Of a stretch of DNA of 64,000 bases, positions 31,763 through 44,454 are shown piece by piece. A program made the position numbers and the translations under genes. A model generated the notes under the pieces. The model was not told the DNA's origin and ran no database searches. It saw nothing but the letters and a program-made list of their open reading frames with translations. Numbering within the stretch: the stretch's first letter is position 1; each line of letters begins with the position of its first letter. Origin of the DNA: Rhizophagus clarus (Eukaryota > Glomeromycota > Glomeromycetes > Glomerales > Glomeraceae); NCBI GenBank assembly GCA_015698045.1, contig BLAL01000156.1, forward strand, positions 372,001-436,000, written 5' to 3'.

Positions 31763-33625
31763 CACAATAATTCCTCATAATTAACTAGTTTTTAATTTGT
31801 TTAGTTTAAATTTTTCCTTAAATATTATTTCTTAATTTATAAATATAAATCTTTATTTTTCTTTTTACAAATTCTTAGAGGGTACTTCATCCTCATTTTA
31901 CATTTTTCTTAGAAGGTACTTCATCTTCTTTCTTAAAAGGAACAACATCTTTCTTAATCATATTTTTTTTCATATATGACTTTTCATTTAACTTTCATTT
32001 TAAGATAACTTTTACCATAACTTTTAACTTTAATTTTTAAACAAGTATAACTTTATATTATTATTATTTAATATATTAAAATAAATATTCAAATATCTGA
32101 GTTATTAATTCATAATGAATCTAAATCAATAACTCCCTTTTAATAAAACTATTAAAAAACAATATTTAAAATATTTCTTCTACTCAATATTTCATTTAAA
32201 CATAATTTCATTTCTTTAAAATAAACAATACATTAAAATAATTTATTAAAATATCTTTCAAAATTTCATTTAAGCAGAGTTTCCCTTTATTTTTAATACT
32301 GCAGATTTCTTCCATCAATTAATTATAATTTTATAATGTTATCACTGATTCGTATAGGATCAAATCTTAAGTAATTTAATTATTAGTTTCTTTATTAGCG
32401 AACATAAACTTGGGTGAGGTTTTTTCTCGTTTATAAAATATATTTATACAAAAATCTAAGAATTATTTTTCAAATATAATTGTTTATTCTTCTTATTATT
32501 ACATTATTTAGAACGATCTGGAATATTAAAATATTTCGTTTCTTTTCTATTTACTAATTCTTATTATATTGATTGTAATGTTTGACATTGTTTGATATTA
32601 CATTATCCTCTTTCTTCCAACCATTCCTTTGATCAAGCTGCTATGAGAAATTATTTCTGCTATTTCTAATACTATCTTTTCTAATTTAAAAATAAGTAAA
32701 ATAAAAAAAATCTAAATTAAAAATAAAATCTAAGCTAAAAAAAAATCCTAAAAATAACTTGTACTACTATATCATGTGATTTATATTATATAATCTTTCT
32801 ATCTATATATTACCATTTAATTATCTCTATTACTATGATTTTTATGCTACAGCGTTAACTGACTTTTAAAATTTGTAAGATACCCAAAATACTATAATCT
32901 ATAATATATAATAATAAAAGAATCATTAAATTTAATAATAAAAATATAATTATTCTTGACAAATTATTTTATTATAAATATTTTTATTAATAAATAAAAA
33001 GTTTTAATAAAGAATTAATCATATTTTACAAAAATTTCAAAATAAAAAAAATAATATTCAAATATAAAAAATTATTGATAATGCAATAATAATAATTTTG
33101 AAAAATAATAAATATTAAGAAAACTATATTAGTAAAAAAGACAAAAAATATAATAAAGGCTATAAAATATCTTATAAAATATTAAATTAAAAATTATATA
33201 GAAAAATAATACAAATGTTTAAAAAAAATCAATATTTATATAATAATATTAAAAACATAAAAGGATTAAAATTAAAAATAATAATAAAAGTTAAAAAATA
33301 GTTTTATAAAAAATTAAAAAGTTAATAAAATAAATAAATTAAATTATTAAAAAATTATAGAAAATATTAATAAAAAAAAGAAATATAAAATTATTAATAA
33401 TAAGTTATATAGAATTACATATAATGTATAATTATGAATTATTAGTATATTTTGAAATTAATGCTATTAACAAAAAAGTTAAAATAAAATATTACCAAAT
33501 AAACATATTTGATAATATTAAAATATATATAAAATCATATGATAATTATTAAAAAAAGAGGAAAATTAACAAGAAAAGTGGATTGATTTGAAAAACTCTT
33601 TTCTACTCTATACAGTTTACAATAT

Positions 33626-34459
33626 AATAAAAAATAATTTTTTATTTTTTCAAAAATTGTATATAGTAAAACAAATATAACTTCTAAATATATAGTCAAT
33701 ACACAATTAGAAGACTTTAAAATTATTTACAATCAAATTCAACAAGCTACAATAATGAACGACTTTTTTTTTACTTTTGAATTTATACTGGATGATAAGA
33801 ACTTTAAGTGGGCATCACAACACTCTTTACTATTTGCTAAAGATGCGAGCAAGAAGAAGTACCAGCACTATCTAGAAAACTTTGTTTCAGATATAGTAAA
33901 AAAAATAACTTAATAAGATAGCAGACAATTAAAAATACAGCAAGAAACTCCTTTATTTTTTTACAAGGCCATTTTTTTGTACACAAAGTCGCTTTTTTAA
34001 CTGCTGCAGCTTTGTATAAAAATAATAATTTGCTAAGGAATTTACTGAATGATACTGTTGATTCCTATCATCTATCAAATTAGTTTATGGATATGAAAAT
34101 TTCTGTAGATAAAAAGCATCAATCACAATCTGGTGCTATATCAACAATTACCAATTGGAATGAAGATAGAACATCATAGAAGCAAGATAAACAGAAGATT
34201 AAAGTTATATAACTAATCTGCCCTGATATACCTATGCTAGATTCTAAACTTATTATTATATCTTAGCTACAAGTTTTAATCCAGTCTACAGTTTTACTTT
34301 TTGAACTAAAAGCAAAGAAAAAAAAGTCAGCTAAAGCTTCAAAAGATCTAGGTGATGATGCTGCACATCAACATTTCATCATTACTGAACATTGTCAAAA
34401 AAATGATGTATATTGAATATTAATATTTATTAGATATGCATCAACTGCAGAAATTTCCT
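33626..34459 (+). repeat. Decayed 834-bp direct repeat, copy A (unrecognised element)
   Basis: First of two head-to-tail copies that start AATAAAAAATAA and are offset by 834 bp. The plus strand reads as a broken protein with motifs such as STFEL/ILDDKNF, SLLFAK, YQHYLENF and LTTAALYK, interrupted by many stops, so the unit is derived from a coding element. I do not recognise the protein. Confidence 0.6.
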
Positions 34460-35094
34460 AATAAAAAATAAATTTTTATTTTTTCAAAAACTGTATATAG
34501 TGGAACGAATATGACCTTAGAATATACATATAGTCAGAAGACTTCAGAATCATTTATAACCAAATTCATCAAGCTACAATAATGAATGACTTTTTTTCTA
34601 CTTTTGAACTCATACTGGATGATAAGAACTTTAGGTAGACGCTACAACATTCTTTACTATTTGCTAAGAACATAAACAAAAAAGAGTACCAGCACTATCC
34701 AGAAAACTTTATGCTAAATATAGTGAAAGAGCGACTTAACTAGATAACAGACAAACAGAAATACAGCAAGAATCTTCTCTATATCATTCTTTATAGGGCC
34801 ACTTTCCTTGTATATAAAGATGCTTTCTTAACTACTACAGCTTTGTATAAGGATAATGATTTGCTAAGAAATTTACTGGATGACACTATTGATTCTTATC
34901 ATTTATCAGACCAGTTTATGGATTTGAAAATATCTATAGACAAAGAGCACCAATCACAATCTGTTGCTGTATCAACTAATAAGCACCAATCAGAATGAAA
35001 TTGAAACATCACAGAAGTAAGATAAATAAAAGACTAAGGTTGTAAAACAAATAAGTCCTGATATACCTGCGCTAGATCTTACACCTGTCATAAT

Positions 35095-38000
35095 TATACA
35101 TGGTCTGGTAATTTTGTGGCCAAAAACATAATTCAAAATTCATAATACATAAATAATTACGTATTTTATAAATAATTATAACTATCATAATTATTTATGT
35201 TAAACATAATTATTTATAGTTTCATAATTAATCAAATGTACCTGTAAATAATTACGTTTAACGTAATTATTTATGATACATGTAATTAATCTAATTACGG
35301 TAGAATAATAAAGTTATCTAATAATTAAACTTATCCTTAGAACCTTAGAACATGTTACACATATCTATAAAAACATCACATTATTTATGCCATAGGTGCC
35401 GAATGTGATCTGATTTGCATAATAATCCTTTTTTTTTAATAGGAATGTTTTAAGAAATGTAGTTGCATTTCTTTTTTTCTTTTCTGTAGGATCTCTGGAC
35501 GAAATTATAACCTGAGTTTGGAATTGAGGCAAGGAAAAACTATGGGTGGGATTTTTTAATTTTTTTTTTAAAAAAATTTTTTTTGTGAGGTTACCAGACG
35601 AAAAATTAAGACTAAATTTTAGAACTAAAGTAAAGAAAGTTCAGAATCCTTTTTTTTGTGAATTGCCAGATAAAACAATATGATCGGACTTTGAAATTAA
35701 GGTAAAGTGGAGTCAAAGGAGAGATTTTTCATTATTTTTTAAGTTTTATAAGAAAAATAACTTTTTTTTGTAGAATTTCTTAAGAAGTGTGACTGACTTT
35801 TGGGTTAAAGTAAATGAATCAGTGAATGGGATTTTGTTGTTTCTTTTAAGAAATGTTTTATGTTTTTTTTTCTTTTTATAAGATTCTGAATGAAAATATA
35901 AGTGAGAAGCATATTTTATGATAATTTTTTCTAGGTAATATTTCTAACATTCTTTTTGTTCTTTTTCTTTTTTAAAATAAGAATAGTTTCATTTCAATTT
36001 GAGTTTACTAGAGTAATAAATTATTTTAAAATTAGAATTTTATATCATAATAGCTTATTATATATATTTAATATAGCTTATTAATACATATGATAAAAGT
36101 AGATTACTAAACATTATTGAATTAGATTGTTAACTATTATTAAAGTAAATTATTAAGCATTAAATAAAAAAAAATGTCATTAAAAATTATATAAGATCGT
36201 TACAATAAATTAAATTAAGAAATCCTTCATGTTAAACACAAAATTGTTAGGAGCTTTTTATTTAAATTTGAAAAAACAACAAATTAAAATATATAACGAA
36301 TGGATATGAACTACCTAAATATTATCAACATTAGTTATCACTAAATTGTTTGTCTAATAATTTCTCTATATCAAAATTTTTGTTACCATGATCAACAATA
36401 TGATCAACTTTTACAGGTTCAATAATTGCTTGTGATTCCTGAAGTTTTAATAATTCCACTAACTCCTTTGATACCAAATTAAAATAATTTTCAGTTTGCA
36501 AAATATTATCATTGCTTTTATGGCCAAATTTTTTATACTCTTCTATGTCAACAAGTTTGTCTTCTGTATCATCATAATCTTCATCTTCAATATCAAATTC
36601 TTCCTCTTCGATTTCATTATTAATATTTTAATATATGCCATTTTGTACCAATTGATAAAACTCTTCATCATTATTAATATTCATATCTCTGGCTATATAC
36701 TTTAACTCAGTTTTCGTATTTGAAATGTAATATGTGTGAAACTTTGTAAGATTTTGTAAATAATTCACACTTAATCTAATTGAAAGAAATTAAAATTTTT
36801 TTTTAAAAAAATAATAACTAGCGGCAATAATAATAAAATAATAGTTATCGAGCTCTCCTTTTATTCGTATACCAGCCCATTATAGAAAATATTCTCTCAC
36901 ATCCTGCATTGTGCGGAATTATTAAAAATATTTTTAATACAAGTTGTTGAATAAAATTTTCTTCTCCTTCATCTTGCTCTACGCAACTCTACTAACATTC
37001 AACTGTATAATATTTAGGAACAAATTCATCATCATAAAGAAGAAGATTATTATGAAAAGCAGCAATTTGTCCAATTAATTTGGAACTGGAATTTTCTCTA
37101 CCACCTATTTTTATCCATATATTTTCAATTGCCCAATAAACTACTTTACGGCATACTTGATTTTGGAATCCTTTACTTATTTATAATTAATTAATAATTA
37201 ACTGTTAATTAAAATAAAAAAAATCAACATATTATTTTAGTCAAGTACGTACTATGGTATAATGGATAAAGCAAATAGGCCAACATATATAACCTAAAAT
37301 CGAACTGCATCCATCTTTTATTAAATGCTATAGTATATTGTTGTCGAAAAGTAGTATGAGCTCCTGATAAATTTTTGATTGAATATGACAATTTTATTAG
37401 TTGTAAGAAGCAATCTGCTAATGTTGCATTTTTCATTTCCAGATATTTGATGACTTCTTTTATTGGCTTAAAAATTAATTGTAATTCTTCAATATTCATA
37501 AAAAAACGTCTTGTGATAATTTTTTTAATATGTTGCTTTAGATAATCTGAGTTATTATTTGCTATCTAAATTAAAAATAAATTTATTAATATTAATTAAT
37601 TGAATTTAAATAAATATAATTAATGAATACTAACATTTTTTAGGGCTTCTTCACATCTTAAAACTGAAGAAATACAGTCAAATGCAGTCATCCATCGTGT
37701 TTAACAATATCCTTTTAATCTACCACCTTTGACCATATTTTCCTTTATTTCATCTGTTAAATCTGCACCTGCCTGATAAGATGCTTTGAAAAAGTAAACT
37801 AATTTCATACATTTTTTCAATATTGATTGAGCAAACTCTAGGTTACAAATATCGTTAGTTAATAGATTTATATGATGTGCAATGCATCAAATTGGCATTA
37901 TAAATCTATATCGATTGTTAACTAATTTTTTTGCCAAGACTATTGTGGATGCATTATTTAATACTATTCCTGTAAATTTTGTAGCATTAACACTTTCAAT

Positions 38001-39143
38001 TATCTCAATTATTTTATTTGCTAAAAAATCTCTCGTATGTGAATAATTTGACAAATTTTGAACTGAATGAATGTATTCTTTTTTTTCGCTAGTAATAATA
38101 ATAAACGCATAAAGTGATTGTCTACTAGTACTTGTCTACCCATCTACTCCTTTAAATATTAAGAAATTAAATTAATAAACTATTATTAAATTTATTATGT
38201 AATATCTATATAATAATTATTATTATCTAATGTAAGATTATCTTCTCGACTTAATTTTAAATTTATTTCAGTAATTATATGAGAGATTTCTGCATTAAGC
38301 ATGTTTTCTGAAAGAGTTTATCTACATGGCGGATTATATCCAGGACATAACATATGAAAAAGATCGATGAAAAAAAGATTTTCAATTATATGAAAAGGGA
38401 TGCCGTAGCAAGCAAAAAATTTCACAATAGCACGATTTGCCATATCAATTTTAGCTTGATCAATTTTGGTTGAATCAAATTTTTCATCTATCTTTGGCTG
38501 ATTGTGATTAACTTTAACAATTTTTTTTTTTATATTCAAGATATTTACTATTCTTTACTTTTTCCAAGAAAATCGTTTTTATTTTGAATGATAGCCTTAG
38601 GCAATTTAAAGCAATATGTCCTTGCATTTCAATAGGCTGATCTACTTGTTGTTTCCAGCTATAAAAATTGCATTCTGCCAAACAATGATCTCTATTTTTT
38701 GGTCCTTCCTTAAAATAATCCCAAATATCAGTTTTTGGATGATCATGTTTCTTTTTATTTTGATTAATAATTGCATTTTGATTATCTCTACTATCACTCA
38801 TATTTTAAAATGTCTAGAAAAGAAATATTTTATAATAAATAATGTGAAAAATTATAAATTCTTAAAAAAAAAACGCATAATTACTTTTTATAGTTTTTAT
38901 TTGATAAATGGATTACTATTTATAGTTAGGATTATTTTATTAATAATTTCGCACTAAAATTATATAATATATTTTATATTTAAACTATTAATATGTTTAT
39001 TTATATACTAAATATATACTAATTTATTACGTTATACATAAATAATTATGTATTTACATATTTTTCAAAAAATCTGGTAATTAATTACCAGGATTACAAA
39101 TTACGTATTTATACAAAATTATAGAATTACCAGGCCATGTATA
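35095..39143 (-). mobile_element. hAT transposon, 4.05 kb, complete ends
   Basis: Inverted ends begin TATACATGG[TC]CTGGTAATT on both sides. A perfect 8-bp direct repeat GTCATAAT flanks the element (35087-35094 and 39144-39151), which is the hAT hallmark. Sub-terminal regions (35,150-35,300 and 38,990-39,110) share several copies of an ATAATTA[TC]/TACGTAATT-type word, as expected for transposase binding sites. The interior carries a decayed minus-strand transposase. Confidence 0.9.
36845..38801 (-). pseudogene. hAT transposase, decayed
   Basis: Reading 38801 to 36845, successive fragments give a BED-type zinc finger (DIWDYFKEG, then Cys pairs, then GHIALNC), a helical region (ANRAIVKFFACYGIPFHIIE), a DUF659/catalytic-like stretch (FTGIVLNNAST, then CIAHHINLLTNDI, then LKKCMKLVYFFK), and the C-terminal hAT dimerisation domain (LKIFLIIPHNAGCERIFS, then MGWYTNKRRAR). 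Stops interrupt it, for example TAG/TAG before the dimerisation domain near 36,985, and at least one intron-like gap is present. The order of domains is normal for the family; the copy cannot encode a working enzyme as it stands. Confidence 0.82.
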
Positions 39144-39290
39144 GTCATAATACTTCAGCTACAAGTTATATCTCAATCCAGCTCTAGTTTCTTTTTAAAA
39201 TCTACAGCTCCACCTTTTATACCAAAGACAAAGAAAGAAAAGTCAGAGAAATCTTCAAAGAACCTAGATGATGATGCTGCACAAATTTTA

Positions 39291-40300
39291 ACTAGTTATC
39301 ATTCTAACCTAAGTTTAGGTTAATATGTTTATGATATTCTTATTTATGATGTTTTTACTAAATGGAAGAACATTACTATATTAGATTATTTAAAGATTTA
39401 GGTAATATAATTTCTGTTACAGTTAAGAAACAGAGAAGTATAAAACTGTTTGGTAAATTAGAGATTATACATAAATTCAGTACTTGAGAATGAAATCACT
39501 TTTGAATAGCTTTCCTTAGATTAGTGGTAGTCTGATAGTTTCCTGCTTCCTGATTCTTCAAAAAATATAAAGAAAAAAAAAGATTCTAAGCTATTATTGA
39601 AGGATCTTTAGATTCTTTAATAGCAGATATGTTGGCAGTTAAAGAATATCTAACAAATTTTATTCACCCTCTACACATTAGAACTTTTAAAGAAGTTAAG
39701 AACCCAAATGGTATACGCAAGATGATTGCTTATTTTGAAAGTTGGAAGGATTTATAAAATATCATTAGTAAGAAATCATTTTGACATAAAATGAAACTTA
39801 GTTAGTGCTACCATACCATACCATCTTTTATTACATGAAGGAGGAGTAGTTAGTGGTCTAGTTTTAATAGGCAAGATAAACCTAACAATATGATTCCAGA
39901 TCCTGCTCCCAAGTGTACTAAAGTTAGTTTAGAATCCCAGACAAGATCACCTATAATCAGATTTAATTGCGTTTTCATAAGGAGACCAGCAAAGGATTCA
40001 TCCCAATTTTCATCTACTAATAATAAACCTGAAGAGAAGAATAAGAAAAATTACAATAAGAAAGATAAGAATACAGGTACTTTTCCTCAAAGAAGTTATC
40101 TAAACTACTGAAATTATAGAATTAAAGACAGTTTTGATGGAATTTATTCAGAAACAGTCTTAGGATTAGTAATAATTAGCAGAATATTTGCTTTGTTTCC
40201 ATAGATGAGATAGAATTTTTCCTTTTTTTTCACTTTTATCCTTTATTCTTTTACATGTTTTATATTAATTGTTCAGGCAGATGGTTAGACTAGTCCTTGG
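39291..40300. other. Decayed repeat, no intact gene
   Basis: The plus strand has one longer frame (39890-40111) with PDPAPKCTKVSL and a Lys/Asn-rich end, surrounded by stops. It may belong to the same old element as the 834-bp repeats. No domain was recognised. Confidence 0.35.
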
Positions 40301-40562
40301 GTTGAAAAAGGACTCCGCTTATTTCTAATAAAGGTCTCTCCAAAAAATTTCAAATTTACTAGTAATTTTACCTTACTCCAATTCTTAATACTATTGGTTA
40401 ATTGATCTAAAAAGGAAAAAAATCATAATAATTTAGTGTAATATTTCCTTTTTTATATGTAATTTATCTATAAATAATAGGATTTTCAAAATTCTGCTCT
40501 TATTGATTTTACCTTATAATTTTAGTGACCTTTATTATAAGTAAGCGGGGTCCTGTTGAAAG
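40301..40562. mobile_element. Second AGGAYCCC-type MITE with 8-bp target duplication
   Basis: The 246-bp element (40309-40554) has ends AGGACTCCGCTTATTT and, read from the right, AGGACCCCGCTTACTT. The flanks are GTTGAAAA (40301-40308) and GTTGAAAG (40555-40562), 7 of 8 identical. The tip and the duplication length match the 29,823 element, although the interiors differ. Confidence 0.72.
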
Positions 40563-40983
40563 TATACTTTCAATTTTTATACTGAGTATTTAGATTTTAT
40601 AATTATTAAATAAAGTGATACATTATCAATACTTTTAATTAAAAAAAATTATAATTAATAATTTAAATGTAATTTATTTATTTATTTATTTTTTTTGTTA
40701 TTTAACACATATATATATAGGTAATAAAAAAATTTGTTTATTTATTATAGAAAATTTTTTTATAAGTTATATAGAATTTTACTTATTAGAAAGCAAAATA
40801 TAAAAAAAATCGTAATTATAAATATACAGTATAATAGAAAGTTAAAATTGTTGAAGTTATATATAGATTTTGCATAATAAGGAGTGATTTTAAAAAATTT
40901 TAATTTTACTCATAATTTAAAAATTTTTTTAAAAAAATATTTTTTTTTTCAATACATTATTAATTTTATATACTTTAGTTTTT

Positions 40984-41147
40984 ATAAAATTAAATATTTT
41001 GGTGGATGATTAGACCGGTTTTAGAACTGGGAGTACCCATAGCTAGTCAGAAGTGATTATAGTTGTAATCCTATCTTGCTTAATAAATGATGGTACGGCT
41101 TCAACACCAAAAAAAAAAAAAAAAAAAAAAAAATAAAATTAAATATT
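40984..41147 (+). mobile_element. SINE-like retroposon copy 2 with target-site duplication
   Basis: It starts TTGGTGGATGATTAGACCGG at 40999, the same first base as copy 1, and ends GGTACGGCTTCAACACC before a tail of about 23 A. A perfect 15-bp direct repeat ATAAAATTAAATATT flanks it (40984-40998 and 41133-41147). Differences from copy 1 are scattered substitutions and small indels. Confidence 0.85.
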
Positions 41148-41239
41148 ATATTTATAAAAAAAAACATTTTTTATAATAATATTCTCTTATTCTTGTTTTT
41201 TGTTTACTAAATTTAACTATATGTAAAATAAATTTTAGT

Positions 41240-41830
41240 TTCATGAAATCACTTTTTTATACTTAAATAAAGTTGTTCAGCAATGCCAAAAGTACTTAAT
41301 CTTAATTTTCTTAAGATTAGGTACAATATTTATAAAGAAATTTATATTTTTTAAATGGTACTAATTCTAAAAAATTTTTTTTCTCTCTTTTAATTTCAGG
41401 ATGTAATTACATCATTTTGGTCAAATGAAATCACTTTTTTTCGCTTAAGTAAAGTTGTTTAATGAAATCAAATCTACTTATATATTAATTTTATAACAAT
41501 TGACTTAATATTTATAGAGTATTGGCTATTTTTGTATTATTAATTTTTTTGTAAAAAGTAATTTTGCAATTTCAGAATATGATTTCACCACTTTGGCCAA
41601 ATGAAATTGTCTTTTTCCATTAAGTAAAATTGTTCAATAAATCAAATCTACTTATAATAAAAATTTTAGAATAATTGGATTAATATTTATAGAATGTAAC
41701 TAAATTTTGTACTTTTAATTATTTATTGTTTATTTGATTTTTAATTTAAAATGTAATTTTATTATTTTAGTTAAATGAAATCAACTTCTTGCATTTAAGT
41801 AAAATTGTTTAGAATAGTTGAAAATAATTG
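41240..41830 (+). repeat. Tandem satellite, about 175-bp unit, 3-4 diverged copies
   Basis: The word ATGAAATCA[AC]TT followed by T-rich DNA, then TTAAGTAAA[GA]TTGTT, recurs at about 41,244, 41,420, 41,595 and 41,770, a spacing of 174-175 bp. The copies after the first also share CAAATCTACTTAT and TTAATATTTATAGA blocks. No coding content. Confidence 0.65.
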
Positions 41831-41845
41831 TATTTTATTTTTTAG

Positions 41846-44063
41846 AGATGCGATCTGTAATCTGAGGATTCAGATAATCCGTTCATTTATTTGATTTAGC
41901 ATAGATTTGGATTGATCTGGATAGATTATGAATAATCTGTATAATTCAGTTTATTTATAAAAATTAATTTTTTTAATAAAAATATTAAAAAAATTTTTAA
42001 AATAAAAAAAAAACTGATATATTTAATATATAAAAAAATGTCAAACCATTTTTTATATTTAATTATTAGTTTTAGTATTTTTTTGCAATTTTATATATAA
42101 AAAAACGCTAAAAAATTGTTAGTTTCAGCATAAAAATGCTAGAACCAATAGTTCTGATACATTTACATGTAAAAATAAAAAAACGCTAGAACTATTAGTA
42201 TATATGTAAAAATAAAAAAAATGCTGAAACTCACAGTTCTGGCATTTTATCTGTAATGTTAATTAAAAAACATTAAAACTACAGTTCTGGCTTTAACAAT
42301 TTTTTCATTATTAAAAACGATTATTAAAAATAATTAAAAAAATCAGTTTTAAATATTTTTATTATTAAAAAATGATTAAGAAAAATTATTTTTTTATTAT
42401 TTTTATTATTAAAAATGATTAAGAAAAATCATTTTTTTTATTATATTATTATTAAAAATGATTAAGAAAAATCATTTTTTTCATTATATTATTATTAAAA
42501 ATGATTAAGAAAAATCATTTTTTTCATTATATTATTATTAAAAATGATTAAGAAAAATCATTTTTTTTATTATTTTTATTATTAAAAACGATTAAAAAAA
42601 ATCATTTTTTTTATTATTAAAACGAATTTTTATTATTAAAATGATTAAGAAAAATCATTTTTTTTAATATTTTATTATTAAAAAATTATTAAGAAAAATC
42701 ATTTTTTTTATTACTTTATTATTAAAAACGATTAAAAAAATCACTTTTTTTATTACTTTATTATTAAAACAATTAAGAAAAATTATTTTTTTAATATTTT
42801 TATTAAAAACAATTAAGAAAACTCATTTTTTTTGATATTTTTATTAAAAATGATTAAGAAAAATCATTTTTTTTTTGATATTTTTATTAAAAACGATTAA
42901 GAAAAATCATTTTTTTTGATATTTTTATTAAAAACGATTAAGAAAAATCATTTTTTTTTGATATTTTTATTAAAAACGATTAAGAAAAATCTTTTTTTTT
43001 GATATTTTTATTAAAACGATTAAGAAAAATCTTTTTTTTTTTGATATTTTTATTAAAAACAATTAAGAAAAATCATTTTTTTTGATATTTTTATTAAAAA
43101 CGATTAAGAAAAATCATTTTTTTTGATATTTTTATTAAAAACGATTAAGAAAAATCATTTTTTTTGATATTTTTATTAAAAACGATTAAGAAAAATCATT
43201 TTTTTTGATATTTTTATTAAAAACGATTAAGAAAAATCATTTTTTTTGATATTTTTATTAAAAACGATTAAGAAAAATCATTTTTTTATTACTTTATTAT
43301 TAAAATGATTAAGAAAACTCATTTTTAATATTTTTATTAAAATGATTAAGAAAAATCATTTTTTTTATTATTTTTATTATTAAAAATGATTAAGAAAAAT
43401 CATTTTTAAATACTTATTATTAAATAATGATTAAGAAAAATTGTTTTTTAAATATTTTTATTATTAAAAAGCGATCAAGAAAAATCATTTTTTTATTACT
43501 TTATTATTAAAATGATTAAGAAAACTCATTTTTAATATTTTTATTAAAATGATTAAGAAAAATCATTTTTTTTATTATTTTTATTATTAAAAATGATTAA
43601 GAAAAATCATTTTTAAATACTTATTATTAAATAATGATTAAGAAAAATTGTTTTTTAAATATTTTTATTATTAAAAAGCGATCAAGAAAAATCATTTTTT
43701 TTATTAAAAATGATTAAAAAAAATTTTTTTTTTTATTTTTTTTATTATTTTTATTATTAAAAATGATTAAAAAAATTCATTTTTTTTTAATATTTTTGTT
43801 ATTAAAAATAATTAAGAAAATTTGTTTTTTAAATATTTTTATTATTAAAAACGATTAAGAAAATCAATCATTTTTTTTTAATATTTTTGTTATTAAAAAT
43901 AATTAAGAAAAATCATTTTTTTTTATTATTTTTATTATTAAAAATAATTAGAAAATCATTTTTTTATTTTTTGTTATTAAAAATGATTAAGAAAATTGTT
44001 ATGAAAGATTGAAAAAAAACTAAATTAGATCATAAATCATAAAATTTCATCCAGATCGCATCT
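41846..44063. mobile_element. Terminal-inverted-repeat element carrying the minisatellite
   Basis: AGATGCGATCTG (41846-41857) and its complement CAGATCGCATCT (44052-44063) bound a 2.2-kb segment whose interior is mostly minisatellite. A clear target duplication was not found, so this could be a chance pair of 12-mers or the ends of a non-autonomous element. Confidence 0.45.
42295..43995. repeat. A+T-rich minisatellite, about 40-bp unit, roughly 40 copies
   Basis: The unit has the core ACGATTAAGAAAAATCATTT followed by T-runs, a GATATTTTTATT or ATTATTTTTATTATT spacer and AAAAA. The core is self-complementary at its edges (GATT...AATC), so each unit can form a small hairpin. The central block (42,880-43,265) is most uniform. 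Two adjacent 207-bp super-units (43281-43487 and 43488-43694) appear identical. Confidence 0.85.
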
Positions 44064-44454
44064 TTATTATTTTTTATAACTTTAGGTATAATATTTATTG
44101 AAAAGTTGGTATCCTTATAACAGTACTAATTTTTAAATTTTTAATATTTTAGATATTTATATTAAGTTATTTATTATATTAAAATTTATTTGTATTTTAA
44201 TTTTTATAATAAATTATACTATAAATATAAATTTATAAGTTATTTATAAAAGTTTTTATATATATCATAAAATGAGTTGTTTAGCAATATAAAATTTTTG
44301 ATGTTATAATAAAATTTTACTTAATAAAATTTAAAATAATTTACTTATTGATTATAGTAAAAAATCAGCTTGGATTTTAATGTAATATATACTGTATATA
44401 AAATAAAAAATAAATTAAATAAATAAAAAAATAAAAAAAAGGTTTTATTTTTAT

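Larger units (their letters stand above)
28996..33625. other. A+T-rich repeat-derived region without genes
   Basis: No domain-bearing frame. It holds two MITE candidates (29823-30119 and 31577-31762), a weak 190-bp near-tandem repeat (about 30,160-30,510), and at 31873-31950 three diverged copies of an AGGTACTTCATC-like word. From 32,700 to 33,600 the sequence is almost pure A/T. Confidence 0.5.
34460..39290 (+). repeat. Decayed direct repeat, copy B, interrupted by a hAT element
   Basis: Second copy of the 834-bp unit. It is continuous with copy A from 34460 to 35094, is then split by the hAT transposon at 35095-39143, and resumes at 39144 (or 39152 after the duplicated target) to about 39,285, matching copy A across the join (ATACCT...CTAGAT before; CTACAAGTT...CCAG after). 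Confidence 0.65.

Noticed and set aside
42295-43995. Regular repeat array considered as a CRISPR array
   Set aside because: The units are contiguous, diverged and A+T-only, with no unique spacers and no cas genes; the genome is eukaryotic.
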